Assembly (NCBI RefSeq): GCF_900156535.1
Contig: NZ_FTNV01000003.1
Coordinates: forward strand, 186,001-250,000
DNA from: Roseovarius nanhaiticus
GTDB taxonomy: Bacteria; Pseudomonadota; Alphaproteobacteria; Rhodobacterales; Rhodobacteraceae
Length of the DNA: 64,000 nt
Reading direction: 5' to 3'
Positions 46,632 to 56,072 of this stretch are shown here, piece by piece. The notes beneath the pieces are model-generated. The model saw only the letters and a program-made list of their open reading frames with translations. It had not been told where the DNA came from and did no database searches. Within the stretch, counting starts at the first letter, position 1, and each line of letters opens with the position of its first letter. Made by a program: the position numbers and the translations under genes.

Positions 46632-49403
46632 ATGGCCAAGAAAATGCTTATCGATGCCACCCACGCCGAGGAGACTCGCGTTGTGGTGGTGGACGGAAAC
46701 AAAGTCGAAGAATTCGATTTCGAATCTGAAAACAAACGGCAACTCGCCGGAAATATCTATCTCGCCAAGGTAACCCGGGTCGAGCCGTCGCTGCAGGCGG
46801 CCTTCATCGACTACGGCGGAAACCGCCACGGCTTCCTCGCCTTTTCAGAGATTCACCCCGACTACTACCAGATCCCCGTCGCCGACCGCGAGGCGCTGAT
46901 GGAGGAAGAGCGCGCCTATGCAGCGGCCCAGGAGGCCGAGGAAGAAGAGCGCGCCAAGCCAAAGAGCCGCTCGCGCGGCGGGCGTGGCCGCTCCAAGGCT
47001 GCCCGCGCGGATGATGACGATGCGGTCACCAGCACCGATGTCTCGGGCATGGAGACGATCGACCTGGGCGAGGATGGGGCGGATGACGACGAAGGCTCGT
47101 CCCCCATGGAGCGGGTTGCCGAAACCCCCGTTGAAGAGCCGGATGGCGATGCTTCGGGTGAGACCGATGCAGGCGATAATGGTGACGACAAACCAAAATC
47201 GCGCCGGTCCTCGCGGTCGCGCCGCTCGCGCCGCGGCGATGATGGTGACAATACCGACGACAGCATCGAAGATGCCGCTGACAAGGATGACACCATCGAA
47301 GTTGTCGCCGACGACGACAATCACGACGACATTCGTCCACCGCGCAAGCCGCGCGCGCGCAAGTACAAGATTCAGGAAGTCATCAAGGTCCGCCAGATCC
47401 TGCTGGTTCAGGTCGTCAAGGAAGAGCGCGGCAACAAGGGCGCGGCGCTGACGACGTACCTGTCATTGGCTGGCCGTTATTGCGTTCTGATGCCCAACAC
47501 AGCTCGCGGTGGCGGCATCAGCCGCAAGATCACCAATGCGCCGGACCGCAAGAAGCTGAAGGAAATCGCGGCCGAGATCGACGTACCCAAGGGCGCGGGC
47601 CTGATCGTACGCACCGCCGGCGCCAAGCGTACCAAGCCCGAGATCAAGCGCGATTACGAATATCTTCAGCGCATGTGGGAACAGATCCGCGAGTTGACGC
47701 TGAAGTCCATCGCGCCGGCCAAGATCTACGAGGAAGGCGACCTGATCAAACGCTCGATCCGCGACCTTTATAATCGCGACATCGACGAGGTTCTGGTCGA
47801 GGGCGAGCGCGGCTACCGCATCGCCAAGGACTTCATGAAGATGATCATGCCGTCCCACGCCAAGAACGTGAAAAATTACGTCGACACGATGCCGCTCTTC
47901 GCGCGTTTTCAGGTCGAGAGCTACCTCAATTCGATGTTCAACCCGACAGTTCAGCTGAAATCGGGCGGCTATATCGTGATCGGCGTGACCGAGGCGCTCG
48001 TCGCCATCGACGTGAACTCGGGCCGTGCCACCAAGGAAGGCTCGATCGAGGAGACGGCGACCAAGACCAATCTCGAGGCCGCCGAAGAGGTGGCCCGCCA
48101 GCTGCGCCTGCGCGATCTGGCCGGTCTGATCGTCATCGACTTCATCGACATGGACGAGCGCAAGAACAACGCCGCCGTCGAAAAGCGGATGAAGGACAAG
48201 CTCAAGACCGACCGCGCGCGCATCCAGGTCAGCCGCATCTCGGGCTTCGGCCTGATGGAGATGAGCCGCCAGCGCCTGCGCCCCGGTATGATCGAGGCGA
48301 CGACGCAGCCATGCCCCTCGTGCCACGGCACGGGCCTGATCCGCTCGGACGACAACCTCGCGCTCAACATTCTGCGCCAGATCGAGGAAGAGGGCACCAA
48401 GGGCCGCTCGCTCGAGGTGCTGGTGCGCGCGCCGGTGGGCATCGCCAATTTCCTGATGAACCAGAAGCGCGAGCATATCGCCCAGATCGAGATCCGATAT
48501 GGCCTTTCGGTACGTATCGAGGGTGATCCGTCGCTGATCTCGCCCGATTTCGCGCTGGAGAAGTTCAAGACGGCCACCCGCGCGGTCCCCGAGCAGGTCA
48601 TGCGCGTCGTATCGGTCGACAGCTCGCTCATGGACGATATCGACAGCGAGACCGAGATCGACTTGGACGAGTTGCCTTCCGAGGAAGACGACGACGACAG
48701 CGATCGCCAGCAGTCCAGCCGGAATGGCGACAGCAATCGCGGCAATGGCGACGCGAATGGCGAGGACGAGGACGGCAAGCCCAAGAAGCGCCGCCGTCGT
48801 CGGCGCCGGAGCAAATCATCGAAAAACCGCGAAGACGGTGATAACGGCCAGTCGGATGAAGGCGCCGATGACAGCGATGACGCAGAGGCCAACGGAGCGG
48901 TGACGGCGTCTGAAACCGAAGAGGCAGAGGCCAAGCCCGCGCCAAAATCCCGTTCGCGCAGCCGCAAGCCCAAATCCGCCCCCGAGGCCGAGGCCGAGGC
49001 CGCCGAAGGCGCCGAAGCCAAGCCGGCAGAGGATGCGGCGCAAGGTGACGAAAAACCCAAGCGCACCCGCAAGCCGCGCCCCAAGAAGTCGGACACGGTA
49101 GAGCCTGCACCCGAGGCCGCCGAGGCCAGCGCAGAGGAGGCGCCCAAACCCAAGCGCACGCGCGCCCCGCGCAAGCCGAAGGCGGCGGTCGAGGCGGCGC
49201 CCGAGCCGAGCGCGCCGACGCCGGTTGCAGATATTGCGCCCGAAGTCGCAGCGCCTCCGGCTGAGGAGCCCGCGCCCGAGCCAGTTCAGGAGGCGAGCCC
49301 GGCGCCTGCACCCGCGCCCAAACCCGCACCGGAACCGGCCGCCAACAAAGAGTCGGAACCTGCCAAGCCCAAGCGTAAGGGCTGGTGGTCTTTGGGCCGC
49401 TGA
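46632..49403 (+). CDS. rne: Ribonuclease E
   Basis: The main mRNA-decay endonuclease, 923 residues from MAKKMLIDATHAEETRVVVV. The S1 domain (about 35-245) is interrupted by roughly 150 residues of acidic and Arg/Ser-rich sequence (KPKSRSRGGRGRSK, RRSSRSRRSRRGDD), as in other alphaproteobacteria. The catalytic part includes VAIDVNSGRATKEGSIEETA, VIDFIDMDERKNN (metal Asp) and the zinc-link CPSCHGTGLI. The C-terminal 200 or so residues are a Lys/Pro/Ala/Glu-rich disordered scaffold for degradosome partners, ending KRKGWWSLGR. The window also holds an RNase J and a DEAD-box helicase. Confidence 0.95.
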   Translation: MAKKMLIDATHAEETRVVVVDGNKVEEFDFESENKRQLAGNIYLAKVTRVEPSLQAAFIDYGGNRHGFLAFSEIHPDYYQIPVADREALMEEERAYAAAQEAEEEERAKPKSRSRGGRGRSKAARADDDDAVTSTDVSGMETIDLGEDGADDDEGSSPMERVAETPVEEPDGDASGETDAGDNGDDKPKSRRSSRSRRSRRGDDGDNTDDSIEDAADKDDTIEVVADDDNHDDIRPPRKPRARKYKIQEVIKVRQILLVQVVKEERGNKGAALTTYLSLAGRYCVLMPNTARGGGISRKITNAPDRKKLKEIAAEIDVPKGAGLIVRTAGAKRTKPEIKRDYEYLQRMWEQIRELTLKSIAPAKIYEEGDLIKRSIRDLYNRDIDEVLVEGERGYRIAKDFMKMIMPSHAKNVKNYVDTMPLFARFQVESYLNSMFNPTVQLKSGGYIVIGVTEALVAIDVNSGRATKEGSIEETATKTNLEAAEEVARQLRLRDLAGLIVIDFIDMDERKNNAAVEKRMKDKLKTDRARIQVSRISGFGLMEMSRQRLRPGMIEATTQPCPSCHGTGLIRSDDNLALNILRQIEEEGTKGRSLEVLVRAPVGIANFLMNQKREHIAQIEIRYGLSVRIEGDPSLISPDFALEKFKTATRAVPEQVMRVVSVDSSLMDDIDSETEIDLDELPSEEDDDDSDRQQSSRNGDSNRGNGDANGEDEDGKPKKRRRRRRRSKSSKNREDGDNGQSDEGADDSDDAEANGAVTASETEEAEAKPAPKSRSRSRKPKSAPEAEAEAAEGAEAKPAEDAAQGDEKPKRTRKPRPKKSDTVEPAPEAAEASAEEAPKPKRTRAPRKPKAAVEAAPEPSAPTPVADIAPEVAAPPAEEPAPEPVQEASPAPAPAPKPAPEPAANKESEPAKPKRKGWWSLGR

Positions 49404-49429
49404 CAGGGCACGAGGCACTCAATGATGTC

Positions 49430-49463
49430 GAAAGGCGCGGTCCCGAACAGGGTCGCGCCTTTC
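49430..49463 (+). terminator. Hairpin after rne
   Basis: GAAAGGCGCG (49430-49439) pairs perfectly with CGCGCCTTTC (49454-49463) around a 14-base loop that can add CCC/GGG pairs. Little T-run follows, but it is the only stable structure between rne and the convergent tusA, so it probably ends one or both transcripts. Confidence 0.6.
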
Positions 49464-49503
49464 GCAAATTAGCCATCCGCCAAATCACTGCGGCAGGTCC
49501 GGT

Positions 49504-49528
49504 TTCATCTTGGCAAAAATACTCAAAT
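49504..49528 (-). repeat. 25-bp intergenic repeat, copy 2 (core GAGTATTTTTGCCAAG on the minus strand)
   Basis: This is exactly the reverse complement of the 25-bp stretch at 36694-36718. It begins 47 bp after the tusA stop, in the sense direction of tusA, preceded by a GC-rich CGCGC/GCGCG stem. The ATCTTGGCAAAA part also appears in the hairpin region at 53441-53452 behind the P450 gene. Confidence 0.75.
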
Positions 49529-49575
49529 GGGCCGCCGCGCGGTTGCAAGCGCGCCGGGCGGTTCAGATCACTGCC

Positions 49576-49803
49576 CTACCGGCCTGCGCCTTTGCGTACC
49601 AAATAGGCTGCAACTGTCCCGCGCTCCTCGACCGAGATCAGTTCATGGCCTGCTTCCGCGCAAAAATGCGGCACATCCACAGCGGCAGCCGGATCATCGC
49701 AAAGCAGGCGTATTTCTCCGCCCAGATCCACGCCGCCGAGCCGCTTGCGCAGCTTGAGGACGGGCAGGGGGCATAGCAGGCCGATGGCGTCGATTTCTTC
49801 CAT
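49576..49803 (-). CDS. TusA-like sulfurtransferase
   Basis: A 75-residue sulfur-carrier protein, MEEIDAIGLLCPLPVLKLRK, with the Cys-Pro-x-Pro motif where the Cys carries a persulfide. It continues LLCDDPAAAVDVPHFCAEAG. TusA proteins pass sulfur in tRNA thiolation or molybdopterin synthesis. Which applies here is unknown. AAGGG lies before the ATG. The longer frame to 49839 would add a basic leader that is probably not translated. Confidence 0.85.
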   Translation of the reverse strand: MEEIDAIGLLCPLPVLKLRKRLGGVDLGGEIRLLCDDPAAAVDVPHFCAEAGHELISVEERGTVAAYLVRKGAGR

Positions 49804-49895
49804 GCTGCCCTTCTGCCGCGCCAGCGCTTGCCTGTCCACAAACTTGTGACAAGCTGCCGCGTGACGCCGCCGGGCCGATAGGCTAAGCCAGCCTC

Positions 49896-50651
49896 ATGTT
49901 CGGAATCGAAATCATGGACGCGGGCCTTTTACCCGCGATGATCGTGGCGCTGCTTGCGGGGACGCTGTCCTTTCTCAGCCCTTGCGTGCTGCCCATCGTG
50001 CCGCCTTATCTCGCTTACATGAGCGGCGTGACCTTGCCCGACCTCAGCGAGGAGGGAGGCGCGCATCGCCGCCGCGCCATCGTGCCTGCGCTCTTTTTCG
50101 TGCTGGGCCTTTCGACCATATTCCTGCTCCTCGGCGCCGCTGCCTCGGCGCTGGGACTGGCCTTTTTGCAATACCAATCGACGCTCAGCAGCATTGCGGG
50201 TGTTCTGGTCATGGTGTTTGGCCTCCATTTCCTCGGCATCATCCGCATCGGCTTTCTTGATCGCGAAATGCGCATGGATGCCGGCGACCGGGGCGGCAGC
50301 GCCTTTGGGGCTTACGTGCTCGGCCTTGCCTTTGCCTTTGGCTGGACGCCCTGCATCGGCCCGCAGCTGGGCGCGATCCTGTCGCTGGCCGCCAGCGAGG
50401 CATCGGTCGCCCGCGGCACCGCATTGCTGGCGGTTTACGCGATCGGCCTTGGCGTGCCCTTCATCCTCGTCGCGGCCTTCCTGCCGCGCCTCACGGGCGT
50501 CATGGGCTGGATGAAGCGACATATGAGCCGGATCGAGCGGATCATGGGCCTTCTGCTCTGGACCATCGGCCTCATGATGGTCACGGGCGGTTTTTCCGCC
50601 TTCGCCTTCTGGCTGCTCGAGACGTTTCCGGCGCTTGCCGCGCTCGGCTAG
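49896..50651 (+). CDS. ccdA: Cytochrome c biogenesis protein CcdA
   Basis: An inner-membrane thiol transporter that carries reducing power from thioredoxin to periplasmic apocytochrome c or other proteins. The 251 residues have six helices, with the two essential Cys in FLSPCVLPIVPPYLAYMSG (helix 1) and GWTPCIGPQLGAIL (helix 4). Divergent from tusA across 92 bp. The partner thioredoxin-like protein is not in the window. Confidence 0.9.
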   Translation: MFGIEIMDAGLLPAMIVALLAGTLSFLSPCVLPIVPPYLAYMSGVTLPDLSEEGGAHRRRAIVPALFFVLGLSTIFLLLGAAASALGLAFLQYQSTLSSIAGVLVMVFGLHFLGIIRIGFLDREMRMDAGDRGGSAFGAYVLGLAFAFGWTPCIGPQLGAILSLAASEASVARGTALLAVYAIGLGVPFILVAAFLPRLTGVMGWMKRHMSRIERIMGLLLWTIGLMMVTGGFSAFAFWLLETFPALAALG

Positions 50652-50726
50652 ACCGCGCGGCCTTACTCTTGCCCCGATCATGGCCTAGCATGACGCCCAA
50701 CATGGCCAAGCTGGACCTTCGGTGGC

Positions 50727-52058
50727 ATGACGCGGATGACTGACACGCATGACAGGGTGGCCCCGGTCGGGCCGAAAACCGGCGCGCCCCGGCGCGTCGC
50801 GCGCCGCCATGTGTTCTACATCCCTGGCTACGATCCGATCCACCCGCGCCGCTACCGCGAGCTTTATCGCAAGGAAGGCGCCGCGCAGGCCGTCATTTCG
50901 GGCTATGAAATGCAGCTGACCGCGCGCAAGGCCGACCCCGGCGGGCGCTACGGCTGGAGCGCGATGGGCGAAATGGAGGGCGAGACGGCCCGCGCCGAGA
51001 TCGACGTGCTGGTCTGGTCCGACATCGTGCGCGCCTCGATGAGCCATACGATCCCCGCCACCTATCTGCAGCTGGTCCGCACCGCCTGGGCCTATATCGG
51101 CAGTGGCGCGCTCTGGCGGCTGATGCGGCTGCGCAAGGGGCCGGTGATCGCCGCGCTCTATCCGGTGGGATTCCTGCTTTTGCAACTCGGCATCGCGTTG
51201 CTCCTTGGCCATTGGGCGGGCGAGGGGCTGGCGCTCGCGGCATCGCAGATCCCGTTCGGTACCGAGGGTGCGGCGCTGGATGTGCGCCTGATGCTGGGCG
51301 GCCTCGTTCACTATGGCGCGATGGCGGTGATCGCCTGGGCCATCCTCAGCTGGTTCAAGCGCAAGGATGGCAAGTTCTACGCCTATTACCTCATGCATGA
51401 CTTCGCCTATTCGGCGCGCCATGGCGGGGCCAATCCGCCCCCGCTTGAGGCGCGCATGGCCGAGTTCGGGGACGAGATCGCCGCCGCCCTCGCCAGCGAT
51501 GTGGATGAGGTTCTGGTGGTCGGCCATTCCTCGGGTGCACATCTGGGCGTGTCCATCCTGGCCGACCTGATCCGCGAGGGCAGGGTGCCGGGCGATGGCC
51601 CGGCCCTGTCGTTCCTGTCGCTGGGGCAGGTGGTGCCGATGGTGTCGTTCCTGCCCGGCGCGCACCGGCTGCGCGCCGATCTGGCCTATCTCAGCGCGTC
51701 GCGCGCGCTGACATGGGTCGATGTAACCGCGCCCGGCGACGGCTGCGCCTTTGCGCTTTGCGATCCGGTCGCGGTCTCGGGCGTCGCGCCGCCGCGCCGC
51801 CGCTGGCCCCTGGTGATCTCGGCGGCCTTTACCCAGACGCTCAGCCCGATGCGCTGGCGCGAATTGCGGTGGAAGTTCTTCCGCCTGCATTTCCAGTATC
51901 TCTGCGCCTTCGACAGGCCGGGCGACTACGACTATTTCCGCATCACGGCGGGTCCGCAGACCCTCGGCGCGCGCTATGCGGGCCGCGCGCCCTCGGCCAG
52001 CCGGATCGAGGCGCCGGTCAACAAATACACGTCCCAATCGGCGGATGCAGCTGCGTGA
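50727..52058 (+). CDS. Putative membrane alpha/beta-hydrolase
   Basis: A 443-residue protein with the nucleophile elbow VLVVGHSSGAHLG at about 262-274 (Ser268). An early FYIPGYDPIHPRRYRELYRK, which may hold an oxyanion-hole region, precedes two transmembrane segments (about 139-165 and 188-210), so the catalytic part is probably membrane-bound. The C-terminus carries FRITAGPQTLGARYAGRAPS. The Asp and His partners cannot be fixed by eye. It overlaps the P450 start by 4 bp (GTGA), so both are made together. The substrate is unknown. Confidence 0.7.
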   Translation: MTRMTDTHDRVAPVGPKTGAPRRVARRHVFYIPGYDPIHPRRYRELYRKEGAAQAVISGYEMQLTARKADPGGRYGWSAMGEMEGETARAEIDVLVWSDIVRASMSHTIPATYLQLVRTAWAYIGSGALWRLMRLRKGPVIAALYPVGFLLLQLGIALLLGHWAGEGLALAASQIPFGTEGAALDVRLMLGGLVHYGAMAVIAWAILSWFKRKDGKFYAYYLMHDFAYSARHGGANPPPLEARMAEFGDEIAAALASDVDEVLVVGHSSGAHLGVSILADLIREGRVPGDGPALSFLSLGQVVPMVSFLPGAHRLRADLAYLSASRALTWVDVTAPGDGCAFALCDPVAVSGVAPPRRRWPLVISAAFTQTLSPMRWRELRWKFFRLHFQYLCAFDRPGDYDYFRITAGPQTLGARYAGRAPSASRIEAPVNKYTSQSADAAA

Positions 52059-53419
52059 GCCTGCCTCCGAAACCTCCCGCGCGGCCAAACCGGGTGTCGC
52101 TCTGGCGCTATCTCAAGCTCTTTCGGGCCGACATCCTCTCGGCCCAGCCTGCGCGGCTCTACCGTGCCTGGATGGCCGAATTCCGCACGCCCTTTTTCCG
52201 CTCGTACCTGTGCAATCAGCCCGACCTCGTCGCGCTGGTGCTGAAGGGCCGGCCCGATGATTTCCCGAAGTCGAACCGCGTGCGCGAGGGGCTGACGCCC
52301 TTGCTCGGCAATTCGGTTTTCGTCACCAACGGGGAGGTCTGGAAACGCCAGCGCCGCATCATCGACCCGGCCTTCGAAGGCGGGCGCCTGCGCCATGTGT
52401 TTCCGGCGATGCTGGAGGCCGGAGAGAGCGCGGTGCGCCGTCTCGCCCCGCTGGCCGATGGCGCCCCGCGCGATATCGAGGGCGAGGCAAGCCATGTGGC
52501 CGCCGACGTCATATTCCGCACGCTGTTTTCCATCCCGATCGAGAACGAGGTCGCGGCCCGCGTCTTTGACGCGTTTCGTGCGCACCAGCGCACGCAGCCG
52601 GTGGTCAACCTGGCCGCGCTCATACCGTTGCCCAAATGGATGCCGCGCCCGCGTAACCGCGCCACGCGCGCGACGGCTCAGGTGATCCGGGGCCTCATCC
52701 GGCAGCTGACGGCCGAGCGCATGGGCTCCATCGAGGCGGGCACGGCGCCCGAGGATCTGGCGACCAAGATCATGACGACGGCAGACCCGCAGACGGGCCA
52801 GCGCTTTGACACCGAGGAGATGGTCGATCAGGTCGCCATCTTCTTCTTGGCCGGGCACGAGACGAGCGCCTCGGCACTTGGCTGGGCGCTCTACCTGCTG
52901 GCGCTATACCCCGAGTGGCAGGAGAAACTGGCTGCCGAGGCCGAGGCGGCCTTCGGCGATGGCGCGCCCGAATTCTCGCATATGTCCAGGCTGGCCCTCA
53001 CCCGCGACGTCTTTCGCGAGACGCTGCGCCTCTATCCGCCTGTCCCAATGATGGTGCGCGAGGCGCGCTGCCTCGAAGAGTTCCGGGGCCGCGACATTGC
53101 GCAGGGAAGTCAGATCGTCCTCAGCCCGTGGCATCTGCACCGGCACGAGCGGATCTGGGACGCCCCCGACGCCTTTCAGCCCGAACGCTATGGCACCGAC
53201 GAGGGGCGCAAATGCCTGCGCGAGGCGTTCATCCCCTTCTCGGCAGGGCAGCGCGTCTGCCCCGGCGCAGGCTTTGCCATGATCGAAGGTGTGCTTTTGC
53301 TGGCCATGCTGGTGCGCGCCTACCGGTTCGAGCCAGTCACAGAACGCCCCGCGATGCCCGTCGCGCATCTGACGGTGCGCGGCAAGGACGGGATCTGGCT
53401 GAAGATCACGCCGCGCTGA
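52055..53419 (+). CDS. Cytochrome P450
   Basis: A heme monooxygenase of 454 residues. The I-helix is FFLAGHETSASALGW, the ExxR motif DVFRETLRLYPPVP, and the heme loop FIPFSAGQRVCPGAGFA (Cys ligand). The N-terminus (SLPPKPPARPNRVSLWRYLK) lacks a membrane anchor. It starts at GTG 52055, overlapping the hydrolase stop. An upstream frame from 51713 runs inside that gene. No ferredoxin or ferredoxin reductase is adjacent, so redox partners must come from elsewhere. The family number and substrate cannot be told. Confidence 0.93.
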   Translation: MSLPPKPPARPNRVSLWRYLKLFRADILSAQPARLYRAWMAEFRTPFFRSYLCNQPDLVALVLKGRPDDFPKSNRVREGLTPLLGNSVFVTNGEVWKRQRRIIDPAFEGGRLRHVFPAMLEAGESAVRRLAPLADGAPRDIEGEASHVAADVIFRTLFSIPIENEVAARVFDAFRAHQRTQPVVNLAALIPLPKWMPRPRNRATRATAQVIRGLIRQLTAERMGSIEAGTAPEDLATKIMTTADPQTGQRFDTEEMVDQVAIFFLAGHETSASALGWALYLLALYPEWQEKLAAEAEAAFGDGAPEFSHMSRLALTRDVFRETLRLYPPVPMMVREARCLEEFRGRDIAQGSQIVLSPWHLHRHERIWDAPDAFQPERYGTDEGRKCLREAFIPFSAGQRVCPGAGFAMIEGVLLLAMLVRAYRFEPVTERPAMPVAHLTVRGKDGIWLKITPR

Positions 53420-53424
53420 GCGGC

Positions 53425-53470
53425 CCAAGATCGTTTGAACGATCTTGGCAAAAGCCTTGGGGAGGCTTTT
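53425..53470. terminator. Paired hairpins between the P450 and the oxidoreductase genes
   Basis: An 11-bp stem (53425-53435 with 53438-53448, 2-base apex) is followed by a second stem, AAAAGCCT (53450-53457) with AGGCTTTT (53463-53470). The convergent genes end at 53419 and 53470, so this block serves both directions. The first stem contains ATCTTGGCAAAA, shared with the 25-bp repeat element. Confidence 0.75.
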
Positions 53471-55872
53471 CAGCCCCGCATCCTCGCGCCATCCGTGTCG
53501 AAAAGCGGCGCGGTCAGTAGCATCGCGTCGCACATCCGGCCCAGGATTTCGATCTGCGCCGTGGCGCCTTCGCGCCCGCGCGGGATCAGCCCCAGCGCGA
53601 TGGATTTGCCCGCGTGATGCGAATAGCCGCCCGAAGTGACAAAGCCTTGCACCTCGCCATCCAGCCAGATTGGCTCGTAGCCATGCGCGTCGGCATCCGT
53701 GGCCGCGACATCGTAGGCGACCAGTTGGCGCGGCGCGCCCTTTGCCTTCTCGGCCTCCGCCGCGCCGCGTCCGATGAAATCCGCGTCTTTCGACCAGGCG
53801 ATGAAGCGGTCCATGCCGGTCTCGCCCGGCGTGTAATCCGGCGAAAATTCGGCGCCCCAAGAGCCGAAGAATTTGTCGAGCCGCAGGGACATCATCGCGC
53901 GCATCCCGAAGGGGCGCATGCCATGCGGCGCGCCGGCCTCGGTCAGCGTGTGCCAAAGGCCGCGCTGCGCCATCGGATCGCAATAGATCTCGTAGCCCAG
54001 ATCGCCGGTGTAGCTGACCCGCTGGATCAGGCAGTCCGCCATGCCGATGGTGGCGTGGCGCAGATCCATGAAACGCATTTGCGCCAAATCCTCGCCGCCG
54101 CAGGCCAGCAGCACATCGCGCGCGCTTGGCCCCGCGATCTGAAAGCCGGTCAGCCGGTCGCTGACATTTTCCAGATGCACGCCCGCCTCTTCGTGCATCT
54201 GGAACCAGCGCATATGCATGGCCTGCGCGCCGTAAGATGCGGTCAGTTGGAACGCCTCGTCCGAGAGGCAAGAGACGGTGAAATCGCCCAAGAGCCGCCC
54301 TTTGGGCGACAGCATCGGTGTCAGGCTCATCCGACCGGGCGCGGGGATGCGGCCCGCCATGATGCGATTCAGCCATGCGCGCGCAGTCGGACCCGTCACC
54401 AAGTATTTGCCGAAATTCTGCACCTCGTTGATGCCGACGGCGCCGCGCACGGCGGCGACTTCGCGCGCAGTGGCGTCAAAGGCATTCGAGCGGCGGAAGC
54501 TGGGCGTCTCGTAACGTGGCTCATTGGCGGTTGCGAAGTAATTGGCAACCTCCAGGCCATATTGCGCGCCCCAGACGGCGCCCTCGGCGCTCAATACGTC
54601 ATACATGGGCGTGGTGCGGCAGGGGCGGGCAGCGGGCAGCTCCTCGTTCAGGTAGCTGACCGAAAACCGCTTCTGGTAATTCTCGATCACCTTGGGGCGG
54701 GTATAGCCGGGCGTGATCCAATCGCCGAAGCGCGCCACATCCATGGCGCGCACGTCCCGCTCGCATTCGCCCTCTACCATCCACTGCGCCAGCATCAGGC
54801 CAACGCCGCCGCCCTGTGAAAAGCCCGCCATCACGCCGCAGGCGGACCAGTAGCCGCGCAGGCCCGGCACCGGGCCGACCAGCGGATTGCCATCGGGGGC
54901 AAAGGTGAAGGGGCCGTGAATGACTGATTTGACGCCCGCTCGGCCAAGCGCGGGAAAGCGGCGATAGGCGAATTCGATGCTGTCCTCGATCTTGTCGAGA
55001 TTATCCGGCAGCAGCTCATGCCCGAAATCCCAGGGCGTGCCATCCACGGCCCAGGGCTTGCAGGGCTGCTCGTAGAAGCCGATGCAGAGGCCGCGTCCCT
55101 CCTGCCTCAGATAGCTCTCGCCGGCGGGGTCCATCACATGCGGATGCTCGGTGTCGCGCTGGGCGATTTCGGGCACGTCGTCCGTCACGATATACTGGTG
55201 CTCCATCGGGTGCAGCGGCAGATAGACGCCCGCCATCGCGCCCACCTCGCGGGCCCAGAGGCCGCCCGCGTTCACCAGATGCTGGGTATGCACCGTTCCC
55301 TTGTCGGTAACGACGTCCCACGTGCCATCGGGGCGCTGTCGCGTCTCGCGGACCATGCAATGCGTTTCGATCGTGGCGCCGCCCAGCCGCGCGGCCTTGG
55401 CATAGGCGTGGGTGGTGCCCGAGGGGTCCAGATGCCCGTCGAGCGGATCGTAAAGCCCACCAATGATGCCCTCGATATTCGTGACCGGCGCGATCTGCGC
55501 AATCTCTTCGGGCGTGACGATATGGGTGTCGAGGCCCATGTAGCGGTGCTTGGCCCGCTCGGCCACCAGCATGTCGAAACGGTCGCGATTGTCGGCCAGC
55601 GTTACGCCGCCCACATGATGCAGGCCGCAGGACATGCCCGTAATCTCCTCCAGCTCCTTGTAGAGACGGATCGTGTAGCCCTGCAGCGCGGCCATGTTGG
55701 TATCGCCGTTCAGCGTGTGAAACCCGCCCGCCGCATGCCAGGTGGAGCCTGACGTCAGCTCGGAGCGCTCGATCAGCATGACATCGGACCAGCCGAGCTT
55801 GGTCAGGTGATAAAGGACGCTGCATCCGACGACGCCGCCTCCGATGATGACGGCCTGTGCTGTGGATTTCAT
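53470..55872 (-). CDS. FAD-dependent dimethylglycine/sarcosine dehydrogenase-type oxidoreductase
   Basis: An 800-residue fusion enzyme that oxidises an N-methyl amine and passes the methyl carbon to tetrahydrofolate. The N-terminal FAD domain begins AQAVIIGGGVVGCSVLYHLT. The STWHAAGG motif holds the His that binds FAD covalently in dimethylglycine dehydrogenase. An FAO_M linker and GcvT N- and C-terminal domains (from about 440) follow, with GDLGYEIYCDPMAQ and VTSGGYSHHAGKSIALGLI. ATG 55872 has GAGAGGA before it. A closely related gene lies at 57512. The exact substrate is not provable. Confidence 0.88.
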   Translation of the reverse strand: MKSTAQAVIIGGGVVGCSVLYHLTKLGWSDVMLIERSELTSGSTWHAAGGFHTLNGDTNMAALQGYTIRLYKELEEITGMSCGLHHVGGVTLADNRDRFDMLVAERAKHRYMGLDTHIVTPEEIAQIAPVTNIEGIIGGLYDPLDGHLDPSGTTHAYAKAARLGGATIETHCMVRETRQRPDGTWDVVTDKGTVHTQHLVNAGGLWAREVGAMAGVYLPLHPMEHQYIVTDDVPEIAQRDTEHPHVMDPAGESYLRQEGRGLCIGFYEQPCKPWAVDGTPWDFGHELLPDNLDKIEDSIEFAYRRFPALGRAGVKSVIHGPFTFAPDGNPLVGPVPGLRGYWSACGVMAGFSQGGGVGLMLAQWMVEGECERDVRAMDVARFGDWITPGYTRPKVIENYQKRFSVSYLNEELPAARPCRTTPMYDVLSAEGAVWGAQYGLEVANYFATANEPRYETPSFRRSNAFDATAREVAAVRGAVGINEVQNFGKYLVTGPTARAWLNRIMAGRIPAPGRMSLTPMLSPKGRLLGDFTVSCLSDEAFQLTASYGAQAMHMRWFQMHEEAGVHLENVSDRLTGFQIAGPSARDVLLACGGEDLAQMRFMDLRHATIGMADCLIQRVSYTGDLGYEIYCDPMAQRGLWHTLTEAGAPHGMRPFGMRAMMSLRLDKFFGSWGAEFSPDYTPGETGMDRFIAWSKDADFIGRGAAEAEKAKGAPRQLVAYDVAATDADAHGYEPIWLDGEVQGFVTSGGYSHHAGKSIALGLIPRGREGATAQIEILGRMCDAMLLTAPLFDTDGARMRG

Positions 55873-56072
55873 CACTCTGTCCTCTCGCTGAGCGTCGGGC
55901 CGTGGCAGCCTGTTCGTGCGAGAATGCGCGCCCGGCGGAGCGTGGCGCATGCACGCTTGCGACACGATCTGTCGTGATCGGATGATGCGCGCCGCACAAT
56001 TGGAGCCGGTCAGGGCGCGAGGCAGGATGCACAAAGGCTGGAACCCACGCGGCGCGCGGGGTATTGGACTAC
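55873..56072. promoter_or_regulatory. Divergent promoter region with an operator-like palindrome
   Basis: A 200-bp gap between the divergent oxidoreductase and DUF2254 genes. CACGA-TCTG-TCGTG at 55963-55976 is a perfect inverted repeat with a 4-base spacer. It could bind a regulator of either gene, but no known consensus is recognised and no clear promoters are seen. Confidence 0.3.

Noticed and set aside
46450-46773. 107-residue frame in the rne leader overlapping the rne start
   Set aside because: No ribosome site, basic low-quality sequence, and it runs out of frame into rne.
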